DNA of 64,000 nucleotides, taken from positions 9,736,501 through 9,800,500 of the forward strand of contig NC_085128.1 in the NCBI RefSeq assembly GCF_030269925.1. The letters run 5' to 3'. This document shows positions 1-11,490 of the stretch, in pieces; positions within the stretch are counted from its first letter, which is position 1, and every line of letters starts with the position of its first letter. The notes under the pieces are model-generated. The model was not told where the DNA came from. It saw only the letters and a program-made list of their open reading frames with translations, and did not search any database. The DNA is from Bombyx mori. Its lineage: Eukaryota > Arthropoda > Insecta > Lepidoptera > Bombycidae. A program made the position numbers and the translations under genes.

Positions 1-917
1 ATTGTTTGTTCTGCATTTATTTATTTAAAAAAAATATTTAAAAATATACCTACAAGTTAGCCCCTCTAATGCAATTTTCTAATATTTTTTCATCCTTAAT
101 GACTCGTAAATATTCATTTTCGATTGTTCTTATATAAAACACGTTTGTTCTCTTTCGAAATTACTCGTTTTTTGTTTAATTTACTATTTTTATTAGTTGA
201 ATAAATGTATGCAAAATATGTGTACTGCGCATGCGTCAACTATAATGCCTAAACTTACGCGGTTTTAATCGTGAAAAAAAAAACAAATATAAATCCTGAA
301 GGAGCAATTAATTGGTATACAGTTTAATTAAAAAAAATTAAAAATAAATAAATGAAATAATGTGCATTGGCGTTAAGTTAGACCAAATACATTTTTTCCA
401 TCCTCCTACTTATCGTTATGAAGGTAAGTAAATATAGGTTTACATTTTAATAACTTTTTTACACAGTCGAAATTATATTCCTAACATTAGTAAAATAACA
501 TTTTAATACGATAGGTAAGAGGATGGAAAAAATGTATTTGGTCTAACTTAACGCCAATGCACATTACTTCATTTATTTATTTTTTTAATTAAACTGTATA
601 CCAATTAATTGCTCCTTCAGGATTTATATTTGTTTTTTTTTTCACGATTAAAACCGCGTAGAAAGTTTAGGCATTATAGTTGACGCATGCGCAGTACACA
701 TATTTTGCATACATTTATTCAACTAATAAAAATAGTAAATTAAACAAAAAACGAGTAATTTCGAAAGAGAACAAACATGTTTTATATAAGAACAATCGAA
801 AATGAATATTTACGAGTCATTAACGATGAAAAAATATTAAAAATTGCATTAGAGGGGCTAACTTGTAGGTATATTTTTAAATATTTTTTTTAAATAAATA
901 AATGCAGAACAAACAAT
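1..917. repeat. Giant inverted repeat (foldback element), arms of about 410 bp
   Basis: The first bases of the window recur as their reverse complement at 902-917, and the match continues inward to about 417 on the left and 508 on the right, leaving a spacer of about 90 bp. The arms differ by only scattered changes. They hold no open reading frame of note. Both arms carry the motif GTTAGCCCCTC (near 57 and 850), and its complement recurs at 1002-1012 outside the palindrome. The left arm touches the window edge, so the element may begin further left. It is probably a foldback-type non-autonomous DNA transposon or a recent inverted duplication; the family is not recognised. Confidence 0.8.
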
Positions 918-1026
918 TATTAACAGTCAACAATCATGAACAAATGATGAACAAACGAATTAATAGAGAATAAGTATAAAATAGGAAAAAAAAATTTTTT
1001 TGAGGGGCTAACTTCATTCACCTTAT

Positions 1027-1052
1027 AAAAATTTCGATATATCGAAATTTTT
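1027..1052. repeat. Perfect 26-bp AT-rich palindrome
   Basis: A self-complementary stretch is centred on CGATATATCG and flanked by A and T runs. It lies just outside the large foldback and just before a 60-bp direct repeat. It may be the subterminal part of a transposon end; no function is claimed. Confidence 0.6.
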
Positions 1053-1057
1053 TTTTC

Positions 1058-1535
1058 AGGGATTTTATAACCTGTTAACTAAGACTTTTAAGTCATATCT
1101 TATTTTAATTTATATTCATATTTTTATGAAAAATTATATTATGGAGTGAAATGAAATGAAGATGATTAATTTGAGACATTAATCAACTGGGATGAAATTA
1201 AATGAAATGAAATGAGATGATATGGGATGAAATATAATCTGAGTAAAATGGTGGTCACTTACTAAGATTTTTTCAGTGGACTTTTTTGAGGATCCCGAGA
1301 AATTACGTCCAACGGCTTTGTTTCATTTTCCCACATTTGTGCACTTTCACAGATATTAAACAGTTAATAAACCACCATTATTACACATTTAAACCCGAAG
1401 AAACACAAAATAAAACAAATCACACAACTTCACGCCTCGCGTTCCCGCCAAAAAGTATTATATAAAATTCTTTTTTTAAGGTATTTTATGACCTGGTGAC
1501 TAAGACCTTTAAGTCATGTCTTATTTTAATTTATA
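1058..1535. repeat. Unit bounded by 60-bp direct repeats
   Basis: About 60 bp at 1060-1118, containing CTAAGACTTTTAAGTCAT, recurs with few changes at 1476-1535 in the same orientation. Between them lies an AT-rich stretch rich in GATGAAAT-type motifs (1140-1240) and a block near 1245-1310 that has a relative at 4910-5010. The arrangement suggests an old interspersed repeat with duplicated flanks. The open frame at 1595-1789 beyond it has no recognisable family and is not called as a gene. Confidence 0.45.
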
Positions 1536-2051
1536 GATTTGGGCGAGATCGTTATCTTAGCCCAGACTCAACAGAAACGACTTAGAGTAGAGAGATGAGC
1601 GCTCTTTTAACGCCCAGCCAACTGATTTTGTTGTTGAATTGTTTATTGTCCTCGAAAAGTCAGTCAGTCAAAGTAGTCACGTGCGATTTACATATCCCAA
1701 AATCCCAAATCCCAAAAACTAAAGTTGATGTGAGTTTTGACATATACAGGACTACTGGAGTCAGTGAAAAGCTTTCATCTAGCACATGAAAAACATGCCC
1801 TCATACCAAGTCCGGTAGTGGACATTGTAGCCTTATAATTTATATTTTTTAATTGGAAAAAGCATTTGGAACATGTTACATTTACATGGTGTCGTTTTTT
1901 CTAGCCTTTTCCAAATAAATATGGTAATATTATCCTGTCTGCTAAATCAAAGTTCATAATTATACCTTGATAAAACAAGGTCAGGGCAAATAGAATTATT
2001 AGCCAAATAATAATTAAAACATTCAATGAAACATTATTGTACCACACAGTA

Positions 2052-2057
2052 TTTATT
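2052..2057 (-). promoter_or_regulatory. Poly(A) signal of the ZMAT2-like gene
   Basis: AATAAA on the minus strand lies about 30 bases beyond the stop codon of the ZMAT2-like gene, a usual place for the cleavage signal of a short 3' UTR. Confidence 0.6.
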
Positions 2058-2084
2058 AATATAAGCTTTACATTTTAAAACATA

Positions 2085-3219
2085 TCATTTTTTAGATCCT
2101 CCAAAGCCAGAAAACCCCATAATTTGTGCTAATTCAGAAGGTGCTGGTGTATCATCTATTTCATCATTCTCCATTAACTTCCGTTTCTTGTCCCGACGTC
2201 TCTCCCTACGTAGCTCTTTCACACGAGCTTCTTCTTCAGCGGCTTCCTTTAATCTTGTGTCTAATTCATATTCACGCTTTTTCTCTTCCAACTTTCGTTT
2301 ATTGAGTGCAAATCTTGCTTTTACCTGGAACCAAACAAATATAATGTAGTAGTAGTAGCTATGATAGAATAGAATAAATATTATTAAAACCTGAATGGTA
2401 TTTATAAAATTGAGAACAGCTAGATGAGTTAGATAGATTATTTCAAATTAGTGGTCTAGAAATTTAAATCATCTATTTGGTTGAACATTTTACATTTATT
2501 ATTCCTTAACAATAGCATTAGAACTTGATAAAATTAAGATTGAAAGAATTTGTTGAGAATTATTTTAATATTGAGTGCTCTAGTTGAGTGGGATGGTAGG
2601 TTTGCTCAACTCAGGCAATCACAAAAATAATAGCGTTGGTTCATGATGTTTGTTATTATTTTGATGCAACAGTGGCCAATTGATGATCTCAGACCATAAA
2701 TCTAGTAGCAAGTCAACAATCCTATTTACCTGCTTGGTACTATGCATATACATACATGTGAAAAAGTAAGCTCACCTGATCTAAGCTGCTCCTTTCTATT
2801 TTCATGGACATTCCCAGATTCCTCTGATGTTTTTTACCATTGATGTGATCAAGGAAATTTATTGAATCTTTAACAACACAGTCACAAACATTACAATAAT
2901 ATCCTCCAGATTGGGACGTTGGCGTATTCTTATTGATTACTACACTCTTCCCGAGTCTCGAGTCCAAATCTACTTTATATTCACGTTGTTTGAGAAGTTC
3001 ACGTTTGACTGGAGTGGCTGGAAAATGAAAATTAAACAAACATTTATATATTGTGTCAAATTTGTATTTTAACGTAACAAAGTGTGTTGACACAAATATT
3101 TTACCTTTCTTCTTGGATTTTTCTTCTTCTTCTAGCTCTGCTTTCAAACGCTCGGCTGCAATTTTCTCGAATTCCTCTTTGTCCCATTTTCTTCGGTGGT
3201 CATCGGGGCGCATACTCAT
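2085..3219 (-). CDS. ZMAT2: Zinc finger matrin-type protein 2 (Snu23 homologue), three exons
   Basis: The gene reads leftward in three exons: 3219-3105, 3017-2776 and 2324-2085 (stop included). The introns (3104-3018 and 2775-2325) have GT-AG borders, with acceptors TTTTCCAG and GGTTCCAG. The joined product is 198 residues, close to the roughly 199 of animal ZMAT2. The start [17 protein letters not shown] is the only ATG that gives the conserved amino end. Residues 1-38 are a charged helix; a matrin-type C2H2 finger uses C80, C83, H96 and H102; the tail from about 120 is a Lys/Glu/Arg-rich coiled stretch ending in [11 protein letters not shown]. In yeast and humans this family (Snu23) is part of the U4/U6.U5 tri-snRNP and spliceosomal B complex, acting near the 5' splice site in the nucleus. 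The frames are intact, so it is probably active. Identity is from memory of the family. Confidence 0.93.
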
Positions 3220-3522
3220 GTTTAAATTTTATAGTATTTATTTCACAACAATTACAAGTTATGATTTTCTTACACACTCCACTTGTTTGTTTTATATTAA
3301 ACGTGTACCCAGAGGGAAGAGTAATCAATTAGATCTATTAAAAAAATAACACGAGAAAATCATCCTTAACAACACAAACGAAATGTTTCTAATTGACAAC
3401 TAGCAGTGACAAAACTGACAAATGATTAGTTGTAGTATTTCCATTTTCTAACAAGAAAGGCGAAAGCATATATATATTATACAGCCTAATCTTTTATATA
3501 TTCAGTTACATGAAAATTAATA
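3220..3522 (-). promoter_or_regulatory. Upstream region of the ZMAT2-like gene
   Basis: This stretch between the start codon and the mariner to its right must contain the 5' UTR and core promoter if the gene is transcribed. I see no clear TATA box at a fixed distance and cannot place the transcription start. A mariner inserted about 300 bp upstream marks the outer limit. Confidence 0.3.
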
Positions 3523-4839
3523 TAATAGGTTGGGGAAAAAGTTTCTTCGCATTTTTTAAGAAAATTAACAAATTTTTTTAATAGTTTATTTACATTTAAC
3601 TTAAGTATGTAGGTATCATTTTGTTCGATAGCTTTTTGCCATTTTGTAAATAGGGACATGATCCCATTGCTATAAAAAATTTGGGGCTTCTGATCAAAAT
3701 ACCGAGACAATTGGTTTTGGCAGTCCTCTCGTGATGTTAATCTGACACTGCCTAAAGAATTCTGAAGAACCGAAACAGGTGGAAACCTGAAGGTGCAAGG
3801 TCAGGACGGATATACGGATAAACAGCGGATGCATTAACATCTTCCAGTCAAGCTCTCTTAATTTTTGCTGAATGGCTAAAGATGTGTAAGGTCACATTGT
3901 TATCATGATGAAAAGCCACACTCCTTCTGTTGATTAATTCTGGCCACTTTCTCTCAACTTCTTCCTTTAATCTCATCAGTTGTTCGCAGTAGAGTTCAGA
4001 ATCAATGGTCTTGCCTGGTGGTAACAGCTCATAATGAATAATGTCCTTCCAATTCCACTACACAAACAGCATCACCTTGTTGCAAGTTAACCCAGGTTTT
4101 GCCACAGTCTGTGAAGCCTGACGGACCTTTGACCACGACTTTTTTCGTACGTTCTTGTCGTGCGTGATCCACTTTTCATCACCAGTTATCAGCTTCTTCA
4201 AACATGGTTCGGTTTCATTACGTCGTAATAAAGAATCACAAATGAGTACACGGTTCATTAGGTTTCTTTCAGTGAGCTCGTGAGGTACCCAAATATCGAA
4301 CTTTTTTGTGTATCTATTTTTTTTCAAATGAGCCAAAGCTGTTTTGTAGTCAATTCCCAGTTCTTCAGCTACGTCGTAACTACTGATATGCCGATCTTGC
4401 TTTACTTTTTCAAAAAGATGCGATCAGTCACTTTCACTTTTTCAAAAAGATTCGATTAGAGCGACGTACAAATTCTTAAAATAAAAATTTCGTATTGAAA
4501 ACGCTTAAACCAATTTTGTGCTACTTTCACAGACACAGCACTAGGTCCATAAACATCGCAATTTTTTTTCGCGGCCTACGTTGCATTTTTACCTTTTTTG
4601 TAGTAAACTTTTTAAATGTATCGATTTTCTTCATTAGATTCCCTAATCTTGACAGTACGAAAAACAAATAAAAATCACACATTTTCTTAATTTGAATTTG
4701 GAATTGTCTTTTTTAAAATTTTAAACCTTTAATTATTCCAAAACCAGCCAGATACAAATAGTATAACCAAAGAGATTTTATTACAAGTTCATACATACCT
4801 ACCTACTATAATGAGAAAAGACTTTTCCCCATACTATTA
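3523..4839 (-). mobile_element. Mariner element, decayed transposase
   Basis: A 1317-bp element has terminal inverted repeats of about 30 bp (TAATAGGTTGGGGAAAAAG at the left, a diverged match at the right) and flanking TA dinucleotides at 3521-3522 and 4840-4841. The minus strand encodes pieces of a mariner transposase in several frames: a block with WVPHEL and GDEKWI at 4336-4058, a block with HHDN near 3930, and a carboxyl block FDQKPQIFYSN at 3702-3670. Frameshifts and stops separate them and the third catalytic Asp region is scrambled, so it cannot be active. A close relative, cut at its far end, lies at 61392-62193. Confidence 0.88.
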
Positions 4840-4865
4840 TAAAAATGATATAGATATAAAAAGAG

Positions 4866-5013
4866 TTGAAGATGATTTATTTGAGGCTGTAATCGATTGG
4901 GGTGAAATGAGATGAGATGGGATGATATAACGTTTTAGTAAAATGGTGGTTATTTACAGAAACTTTAGTGGACTTTTTGGAAGAACCCGAAAAGCCACTT
5001 CCAGTGACTGTTT
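4866..5013. repeat. Second copy of the GATGAAAT/AATGGTGG repeat
   Basis: The block with GGGATGA, AAAATGGTGG, TTTAGTGGACTTTTT and a following CCCGA motif matches 1195-1300 in order and orientation with scattered changes. The family is not recognised. Confidence 0.45.
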
Positions 5014-5148
5014 TTTTATTTATTTCTTTTGTATTGCCTTTGTGGGCAGACGAGCATATGGCCTACCTGAGTGGTTACCGTCGCCTATGGACTTCAGCTA
5101 TGCCAGAGGCAGAGTCAAGACGCTGCCTACCGCTAAGTAGGGTAGACT
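5014..5148 (-). mobile_element. CR1-like LINE, 3' tail only
   Basis: T-rich at its left edge, then a sequence that matches the 3' end of the larger LINE at 53805-54345 (GGCAGACGAGCATATGGCC and onward through the CTGCCTACCG motif). It is a 5'-truncated insertion on the minus strand. Confidence 0.65.
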
Positions 5149-5150
5149 AA

Positions 5151-6251
5151 CAGCCTGGCCACGGGACATTCGCCGATGCGAATATTCGCGCGGTGCGAAC
5201 GGCGAAGCGTCTAGCGACTAAAACAAGCGCATAGAAATGTACCTAACAAGCCACGCGCACCGGCGACCGGCGAAGCGACCGGCGAAATGTACCGAGCGAA
5301 TCGCGCGATGCGGCGGGCGAGCAAAACAAATGCATGAATACGGACGGCGCGAGCCACGGAGTCGAGCGGTAGTCGCGGCGAATAGTGCAGTGATTAAATG
5401 AGTTTAGTTGTTTTCGCCGCGAAAAATTAACGCCGAAATTTTTATATTTTTTATTTATTTTTTATTTTATAATTTTAAAGTCGTCGTGGCCTAACGGACG
5501 TCCGGTGCAATCGTGTTGAGCGATGCACCGGTGTTCGAATATCAGGCGGGTACCAATTTTTGTAATGAAATACGTACTCAACAACACTCAACGTTCACGA
5601 TTAATTTCCACGGTGAAGGAATAACATCGTGTGATAAAAATGAAATCTTCAAAATAATAATTTGCGTAATTACTGGTGGTAGGACCTCTTGTGAGTCTAC
5701 ACGGGTGGGTACTACCACCCTGCCTATTTCTGCCGTGAAGTAGTAATGCGTTTCGGTTTGAAGGGTGAGGCAGCCATTATAACTATACTTGAGACCTTAG
5801 AACTTATATCTCAAGGTGGGTGGCGCATTTACGTTGTGGATGTCTATGGGCTCCAGTAACCACTTAACACAAGGTGGGCTGTGAGCTCGTCCACCCATCT
5901 AAGCAATAAAAAAATAAAATAGCTGAAATACTAGCTAGACCAGCTATTTGGAAGTCTAGCCACCCAAAGTATTTCTCGTACTTCTTGTGGAATTCTCCAT
6001 CTATAGGTATACTCCGATTCTTATTCAAATCATGTACTTCACAATCTTTTCCAAATAATAGGTCCTGAACCAAAAAACTATTAATTTGTAAGCAATATCG
6101 AGATAATTTCGATATAGACATTTCGCTGTCGGACTTCCTTACTAGTCGCGGCGGCGAACGTGAGTACCCGTGGCCTGCAAACGGTGCTGCGCGAATGGTC
6201 GCCTCGCCCACCGCTTCGCTGTTCGCACCGCCGATCCCCGTGGCCAGGCCG
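5151..6251. mobile_element. CpG-rich inverted-repeat element interrupted by a Bm1
   Basis: The left end CAGCCTGGCCACGGG at 5151-5165 is matched in inverted form at 6236-6251 with one or two changes. Both ends continue into CpG-rich DNA with similar TTCGC and GGCGAA motifs (5165-5420 and 6130-6235), in sharp contrast to the AT-rich surroundings. A Bm1 occupies 5478-5919. No transposase is visible, so it would be non-autonomous, perhaps hAT-like. I could not find an exact target duplication. Confidence 0.5.
5478..5919 (+). mobile_element. Bm1-type SINE, near full length
   Basis: It begins with the tRNA-derived head (TCGTCGTGGCC, A-box region; B-box-like TGTTCGAAT near 5533), continues through the ACTGGTGGTAGGAC and GTAATGCGTTTCGG blocks and ends with CTAAGCAATAAAA plus an A-rich tail. 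The head lacks several bases after the A box and the B box is altered, so RNA polymerase III activity is doubtful. It lies inside the CpG-rich element. Confidence 0.85.
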
Positions 6252-6987
6252 TAAGACGTGTTTTGGGCGACGTCGACTGTTTTCCATTCTGTCCGCAGGA
6301 TCGGGAAGGTTTTTTTTTGTTTTTTTTTTGTTTATTAGAGTATTGTATAAATGTATTGTATATTAAAAATATAGATAAATAATAGTAATAAGCGGTTTGA
6401 CTTATATTCATATTTTTTTAAAACTTGTTGGTATAGCTACGTTCTCCTAGTTGACCTGCTTGGTGGCCAAAAAAATTAGAAGACAATGTGACGGGAACTG
6501 GCAATATATGGCCTTATTTATTTTGTCGTATGAAAGTTCAGGTTAAAAATCGATGTATGCACTTTGAAATACTTTACTTGGCTTTTATGCTATCATTACT
6601 ATTTATTACCTCTTTTGGTATTAAACAACGATTAGCAAAGTCCACAGCTATAACAAGGTGAATCCACAGACTAACTGGAAAGGTAAAACCATTGTCAAGC
6701 CTAAGTAAAATTAAAATCATAATTGCATCCGTAAATGGCTGCTCTGCTCTTCGAGCATGAACGCTTTACGTTATAAGGAGTTAAACTAGATAGATAGTAT
6801 ATAGATATACTATATAGATAGTATATCAGTATTTTGATTGACTTTTGTGTTTTTTTTTTACCCATTGTATAATGTGAATATTTTTGTGTTTGCTTGTAAA
6901 TTCATATTATTTTAAATCTCATTCTTAATAATCTAATCAACATTACGTTGAGTTTTCTGTTTGTGAAATTTTAGAGAAAAGGAAGTG
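6252..6987. other. AT-rich stretch without visible gene
   Basis: It holds T runs, a TAGATAGTATA short repeat near 6787-6830, and no open frame with recognisable content. Confidence 0.5.
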
Positions 6988-7239
6988 TTTTTTTTGCTTG
7001 GATGGTTGATCGCGCTTATGGCCCATGTGTTAAATGGTTACGGGAACCCATAGAGCATACTAAGTGAATGCTGCCAGCTATTTTGAGGCATGAGGATGAA
7101 GTTCTAGTTGTATTGTATAATGTCTATCCCACATTTCATACCAAATGAGTATGAATGATTGGAACAAATGACCGCTTCGCGACAAAAATAGGCAGGATAG
7201 TCGTAATGTCCGGGCTTACAACACGCTCTACTACCAGTT
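6988..7239 (-). mobile_element. Old, diverged Bm1-type SINE
   Basis: Poly(T), then GCTTGGATGGTTGAT, TTAAATGGTTACGGGA, GACAAAAATAGGCAGG and CTACTACCAG follow the Bm1 order on the minus strand with heavy divergence. The copy stops at the same CCACCAGT position where many Bm1 copies here are truncated. Confidence 0.6.
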
Positions 7240-8802
7240 TAAAATATGTGAATATTGACTTCTCCGAATTTTGCTATGTAACTTGAATAACAGTAATGGT
7301 TCAGTATATGTTATAGGTATTACCGATACTTTTTGCAAATATTGAAATGGAAATTAATTTTTCTAAAAGTTAGCTCGATAATTTCAAATTTTAACTATCA
7401 AAGATTAACTATCAAAAAACAGTCATTGTTTCTGACATAGGAAAACTTACCCACGCTGCGACTTCTGGTCCACGATCGAAACTAGATCACTTTTTAGCCG
7501 TAGTAACTATAATAATATGTTCTACGAGCAAAGGCATGACCATCAGAAATGAAAGAACAACAATGAATTATCTTTTTGTATTTGATAGTAATCAAACTTA
7601 AAGAGCTTTTAATTTTTGTTTGCTGGTATTAAATATATCTATTTTCTACCTTTACAATACCTGGAATTTTAATACGGAACGGATTTTAACGGATTTTTCG
7701 CAATATTGCCAATCTTTTGAAAATCGTAATGGCTAACTAGAAATATTGATATTTTTGGGTAAGCTTATTCCGGTATAATGAAGTGGACTCTACCCACGTG
7801 TACTGTATTGAACCGCCGACCTTATTATTTGTATAGAAGAAATGGACCGATGTGTTCACAGTCCACAACACAGTCACGGTTAAAGGATTACGGGGATTGT
7901 CACTGCCCAAGTTGAAGTTGCAAATCAATTATTGCTCTGGATTCGATTGATGCGTTCTTATGAATGTGTCGACCTATATTCTAACTGTGTAATTTGTAAC
8001 TGGCGAGTAACTGGCTAATTTACGTAATAAATTTCGATTGCTTCTGTGCTATTCGATAAATTAATGTTAGCTAGGATAATATAGAACAAATGTCGAGTAA
8101 AAGTGACACTATTTGGAATAGAAGAGCGACCAAGTGTGATTGTAAGTGAAGGACACGACCTTCCTGCCAGGACATATGGCGTGCCCATTACCCATAACAT
8201 TACCGTGATGAAAGTTCTATCATTCTTCCCTATTCGATTTTTGAACGTAAGCGCGAATCGCTCTATCGTATTATGATTGTAACAGCTATGTTATTTCAAA
8301 TTAATTTTCTTTATCTTAATCTAACTTCGGATTTAAACTAGGAAATTATGTTAAAAAATGATAACTTTTAGCCGGCAGACAAAATACAATACAGAGTAAT
8401 ATTGACGATATTAGAACCACTGAAAACAATGTATTATTAGTCATTAAACGATAATAAGCTGAAAATATAGCCTCTCAAGGCTAACAGCATAGGTAGGGGA
8501 AAAAAAACGATAAGATGTACATAGTATATATAATCTATATTTATATTTTGGCCAAAAGAACGCATTCGATTTACAACAATATTTCTTAATTGACGTTTTA
8601 CTCGTTATAGGGTTAATCTGAAGCAACTGTGTTTTGCGCTTTGAAGGACGGGATAGCCGCTATTCCAATGCAACTGAGATATCGACCACATATTTTAAAG
8701 TGAACGGTGGCTTATACGATGTAATATTTTTAAGTTTCGTCGACCTCTTAAACCCAGATGGGAGGCCTGTAAACAAACAAAAAGGATTACGAACTTCCAT
8801 GC
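7240..8802. other. Unassigned AT-rich DNA
   Basis: I see no repeat family and no convincing exon here; the short open frames on both strands lack family signatures. Confidence 0.5.
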
Positions 8803-9055
8803 TTTTTTTTTTTTTTTTTTTGCTTAGATGCGTGGACGAGCTCACAGCCCACCTGGTGTAAAGTGGTTACTGGAGCCCATGGACATCTACAACGTAAATG
8901 CGCCACCCACCTTGAGATATAAGTTCTAAGATCTCAGTATAGTTACAACGGCTGCCCCACCCTTCAAACCGAAACGCATTACTGCTTCACGGCAGAAATA
9001 GGCAGGGTGGTGGTACCTACCCGTGCGGACTCACAAGAGGTTCTACCACCAGTAA
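8803..9055 (-). mobile_element. Bm1-type SINE, 5'-truncated
   Basis: A 19-base T run (the A tail on the minus strand) leads into the Bm1 3' two-thirds and stops at CTACCACCAGTAA, the recurrent truncation point. The tRNA-derived head is missing. Confidence 0.85.
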
Positions 9056-9728
9056 AATGCTTGTATCAATCAAAATATAAAAATGACTGTAGTTTGCCCT
9101 CTGTGATTCCTAAGCCATTCATCTAATTGTTATGAACATAGTAGAGTTGCCACGCTGAGAAAGCTCCCTTTTATAGTATTATCAATATAAAATTATGATT
9201 TTCAAATAGTTTGTCACAGTGACAGCGGAGCGTGACCCTATCTCACTAGTTATGAATAACTTCATTGCCACTATATTGTTTCGAACCTGCAATTTCTTAA
9301 TAAACAATAGACAAGTGAATGAAAAAAAGGCTTAACATGTTCGAAAGTTAAAATTAAATCTTGTTGAATTAAAATCCTTAAATGTAGAGGTTTTCTTCAA
9401 ATAAGTAACGTCTAGTTAGCTGTGTTTTTTCAGCCGCTCTCAATGTAAATTGCATCGGTCTCGCGAGGCGAACAAAGCCTGACAGGGATAGAAGGACCGA
9501 GCCTCGCGTCCCGTTACTCCCGACTTCTGCTAAGACCGTTCCACGTAAAGCGAATAAAGTGTTGTGCTTAGATCCTCGAAGGTAGTATTGAAAGAAAGAA
9601 AAAATGAACTGTTGATGCTGCAAATGATTTCAGAAAATAACCGGTATTAGGCATGAGGTCTCAATATAAGTTACTAGAACTAACTAGTAGTCAACTAAGT
9701 ACTAGAATTGAATCACTATTAGATACCT
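9056..9728. other. Unassigned DNA
   Basis: This is single-copy-looking AT-rich DNA apart from a GC-richer patch at 9430-9560, which carries an open frame on the minus strand (9623-9378) with no family I recognise. Confidence 0.45.
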
Positions 9729-9796
9729 TACTGGCGGTAGGACGTCTTGCGAGTCCGCACGAGTAGGTACCTCCACCCTGCCTATTTATGCCGTGA
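9729..9796 (+). mobile_element. Bm1 fragment
   Basis: TTACTGGCGGTAGGACG through CTGCCTATTTATGCCGTGAA matches the Bm1 centre. The copy starts at the recurrent truncation point and lacks its 3' half. Confidence 0.65.
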
Positions 9797-10095
9797 ATCC
9801 GTTCTCGTTCGACAATAATTTAGGGTTGTAAGTGTAGATATTGTATTTCTTCAAGCCCGTTGCTTTCGAATTGTTATGTTTCGGTGTCGATCGGCTACCG
9901 TTTGTAATCGATATATGCGAAGAAACAATGTTTATTAGCTCTATTTTTGAAGAAACCCAAACGAGATGAAATGGTTGAATCATAGAATTCTATTCAAAAT
10001 TATATCGCAAAGGTTGTGTAATTATTATTGCAAAAACGATACAATTTTAGAATCTATCTAAGTATATTTATCTATAATAAGTAAGTATAAATATA

Positions 10096-10385
10096 TCTAT
10101 ATATATAAAACTGAACTGCTGCTCGTTAGTCTCGCTAAAACTCGAGAACGGCTGGACCAATTTGTCTAATTTTGGTCTTGAATTATTTGTCGAAGTCCAG
10201 AGAAGGTTTAACAGGTAGATAAATATGAAAATACTCGGATTTAAATAAAAATAACAATTTTGTTTTTCCTTTGATGTGTTCCCCGTTGGACGGATTCCTT
10301 TTGTTTGTTTTAAGATTATTTTACACAAAAGTTTAGGTCTTTTATTTATCGATTGAGGCACTACGAGGTCTGCCGGGTCAGCTAG
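10096..10385 (+). mobile_element. Helitron-type non-autonomous element
   Basis: It begins TCTATATATATAAAA after an A, contains the GAGAACGGCTGGACC block, and ends GGGTCAGCTAG before a T, as expected for Helitrons (5' TC, 3' CTAG, insertion between A and T, no target duplication). A homologue lies at 19352-19641. No Rep/helicase coding sequence is present. Assignment rests on the end structure and my memory of similar lepidopteran elements. Confidence 0.7.
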
Positions 10386-10680
10386 TACAAAATAAAAATC
10401 GTAATACGTGAATTGAATGAAATAAATATTTTCGTCAACAGTTTTTATTGAATGCATACAAAACACGTCGAAAACAGTTGGAGAAGTAAATATCCCTTGA
10501 GTATTGAAACGGATAGTGAGCTGTTGAAACAATTCCCTTTACACTATTAACTTGTTAAGCGTTCCGATATTTACTTATAACGTATTGGGTATAACTTACC
10601 AGTCATTGTGAGACTAAGTGCATTAGATTAAAATAGCTTGTTAGCGTGAAATGTTTATGTATCCGATACGATATATCGAC
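10386..10680. other. Unassigned AT-rich DNA
   Basis: Nothing recognisable on either strand. Confidence 0.45.
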
Positions 10681-10856
10681 ATCATTAAATTTTCTAAACC
10701 AACTGTAAACAGTTTCTCTAGAAAGAGCAAACACAAAATGTTTGAAAGTCATGTACCAAAACAAAACGAAAATTCCAGAAGTCAAGATTTGAAATCATAT
10801 AAAGTCATTACGCTAATACAGAACCTCGTTTCCTCGAACCTCGATCCTTATTTTAC
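10681..10856. repeat. Duplicated block, copy 1
   Basis: From CATTAAATTTTCTAAACC to CTCGATCCTTATTTT this block matches 12970-13136 in the same orientation, with a few substitutions and one replaced segment of 10 to 14 bases near 10728. It has no tail, inverted ends or coding content that would name a transposon family. Confidence 0.75.
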
Positions 10857-11490
10857 ATACATTTGATTAACAATATTAATAATCTCATAGAGCATTATTT
10901 ATTCAGAGCGATTTCGAGTCTTCGATGCGATGAGGTATATTCAATCGGAAGAGCACCGAAAGGTTCTATAAACTTTAGTGACAATAAAACAATGTCTAAT
11001 AGTATTAAATCAATGAAAGCTTTGTTTAAAATTCAATACACATTAAACGAAATCTATAGGTTTTAATAACCAATTGTCAGTCATAAAACATTCAAAGCCT
11101 CTGCCGGGAATGTATTGCTCATAAAAAGAAAAATCCAATAAGAATAAAATGAAACAGACGGAATAGCGATAAAAAAAACAAATGAAAATGTACGCAAAAA
11201 CGTCAAATTTGTGCGTTTCGCCGGTGAAGGCAGGGTGGGTTTTTTTTTAAATTGCGAAATGGCCCAATTTGTATTTACGGACTGTAAAAATTAATGTATA
11301 TGTTTTATACAACCCGGAGCGGGAACTCCGTATTATGTTATTTTATAAACTTAACAAAACGAAAACACGTTCTGTGATGTTATTTCGCGAGGTTACGACG
11401 CGGCAATTGTCTTTGTAGGTACAACAGGCAAGAGGAAAATGCATATTAATGCATCCATCATGATTAGCTATGTATTACATATAACAAATG
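10857..11490. other. Unassigned AT-rich DNA
   Basis: No gene seen. A short GC-rich patch occurs near 11215-11240. Confidence 0.45.

Noticed and set aside
1595..1789. 64-codon open frame to the left of ZMAT2
   Set aside because: Ser/Lys-rich, no domain, and inside a repeat-like region.
3053..3349. Plus-strand open frames over the first ZMAT2 exon
   Set aside because: Antisense shadows of the real minus-strand exon and intron.
5513..5743. Open frames within Bm1 copies (also 11531-11874, 40557-40754)
   Set aside because: They translate SINE sequence; the same peptide (SARVGTTALPIS) recurs wherever a Bm1 lies in that orientation.
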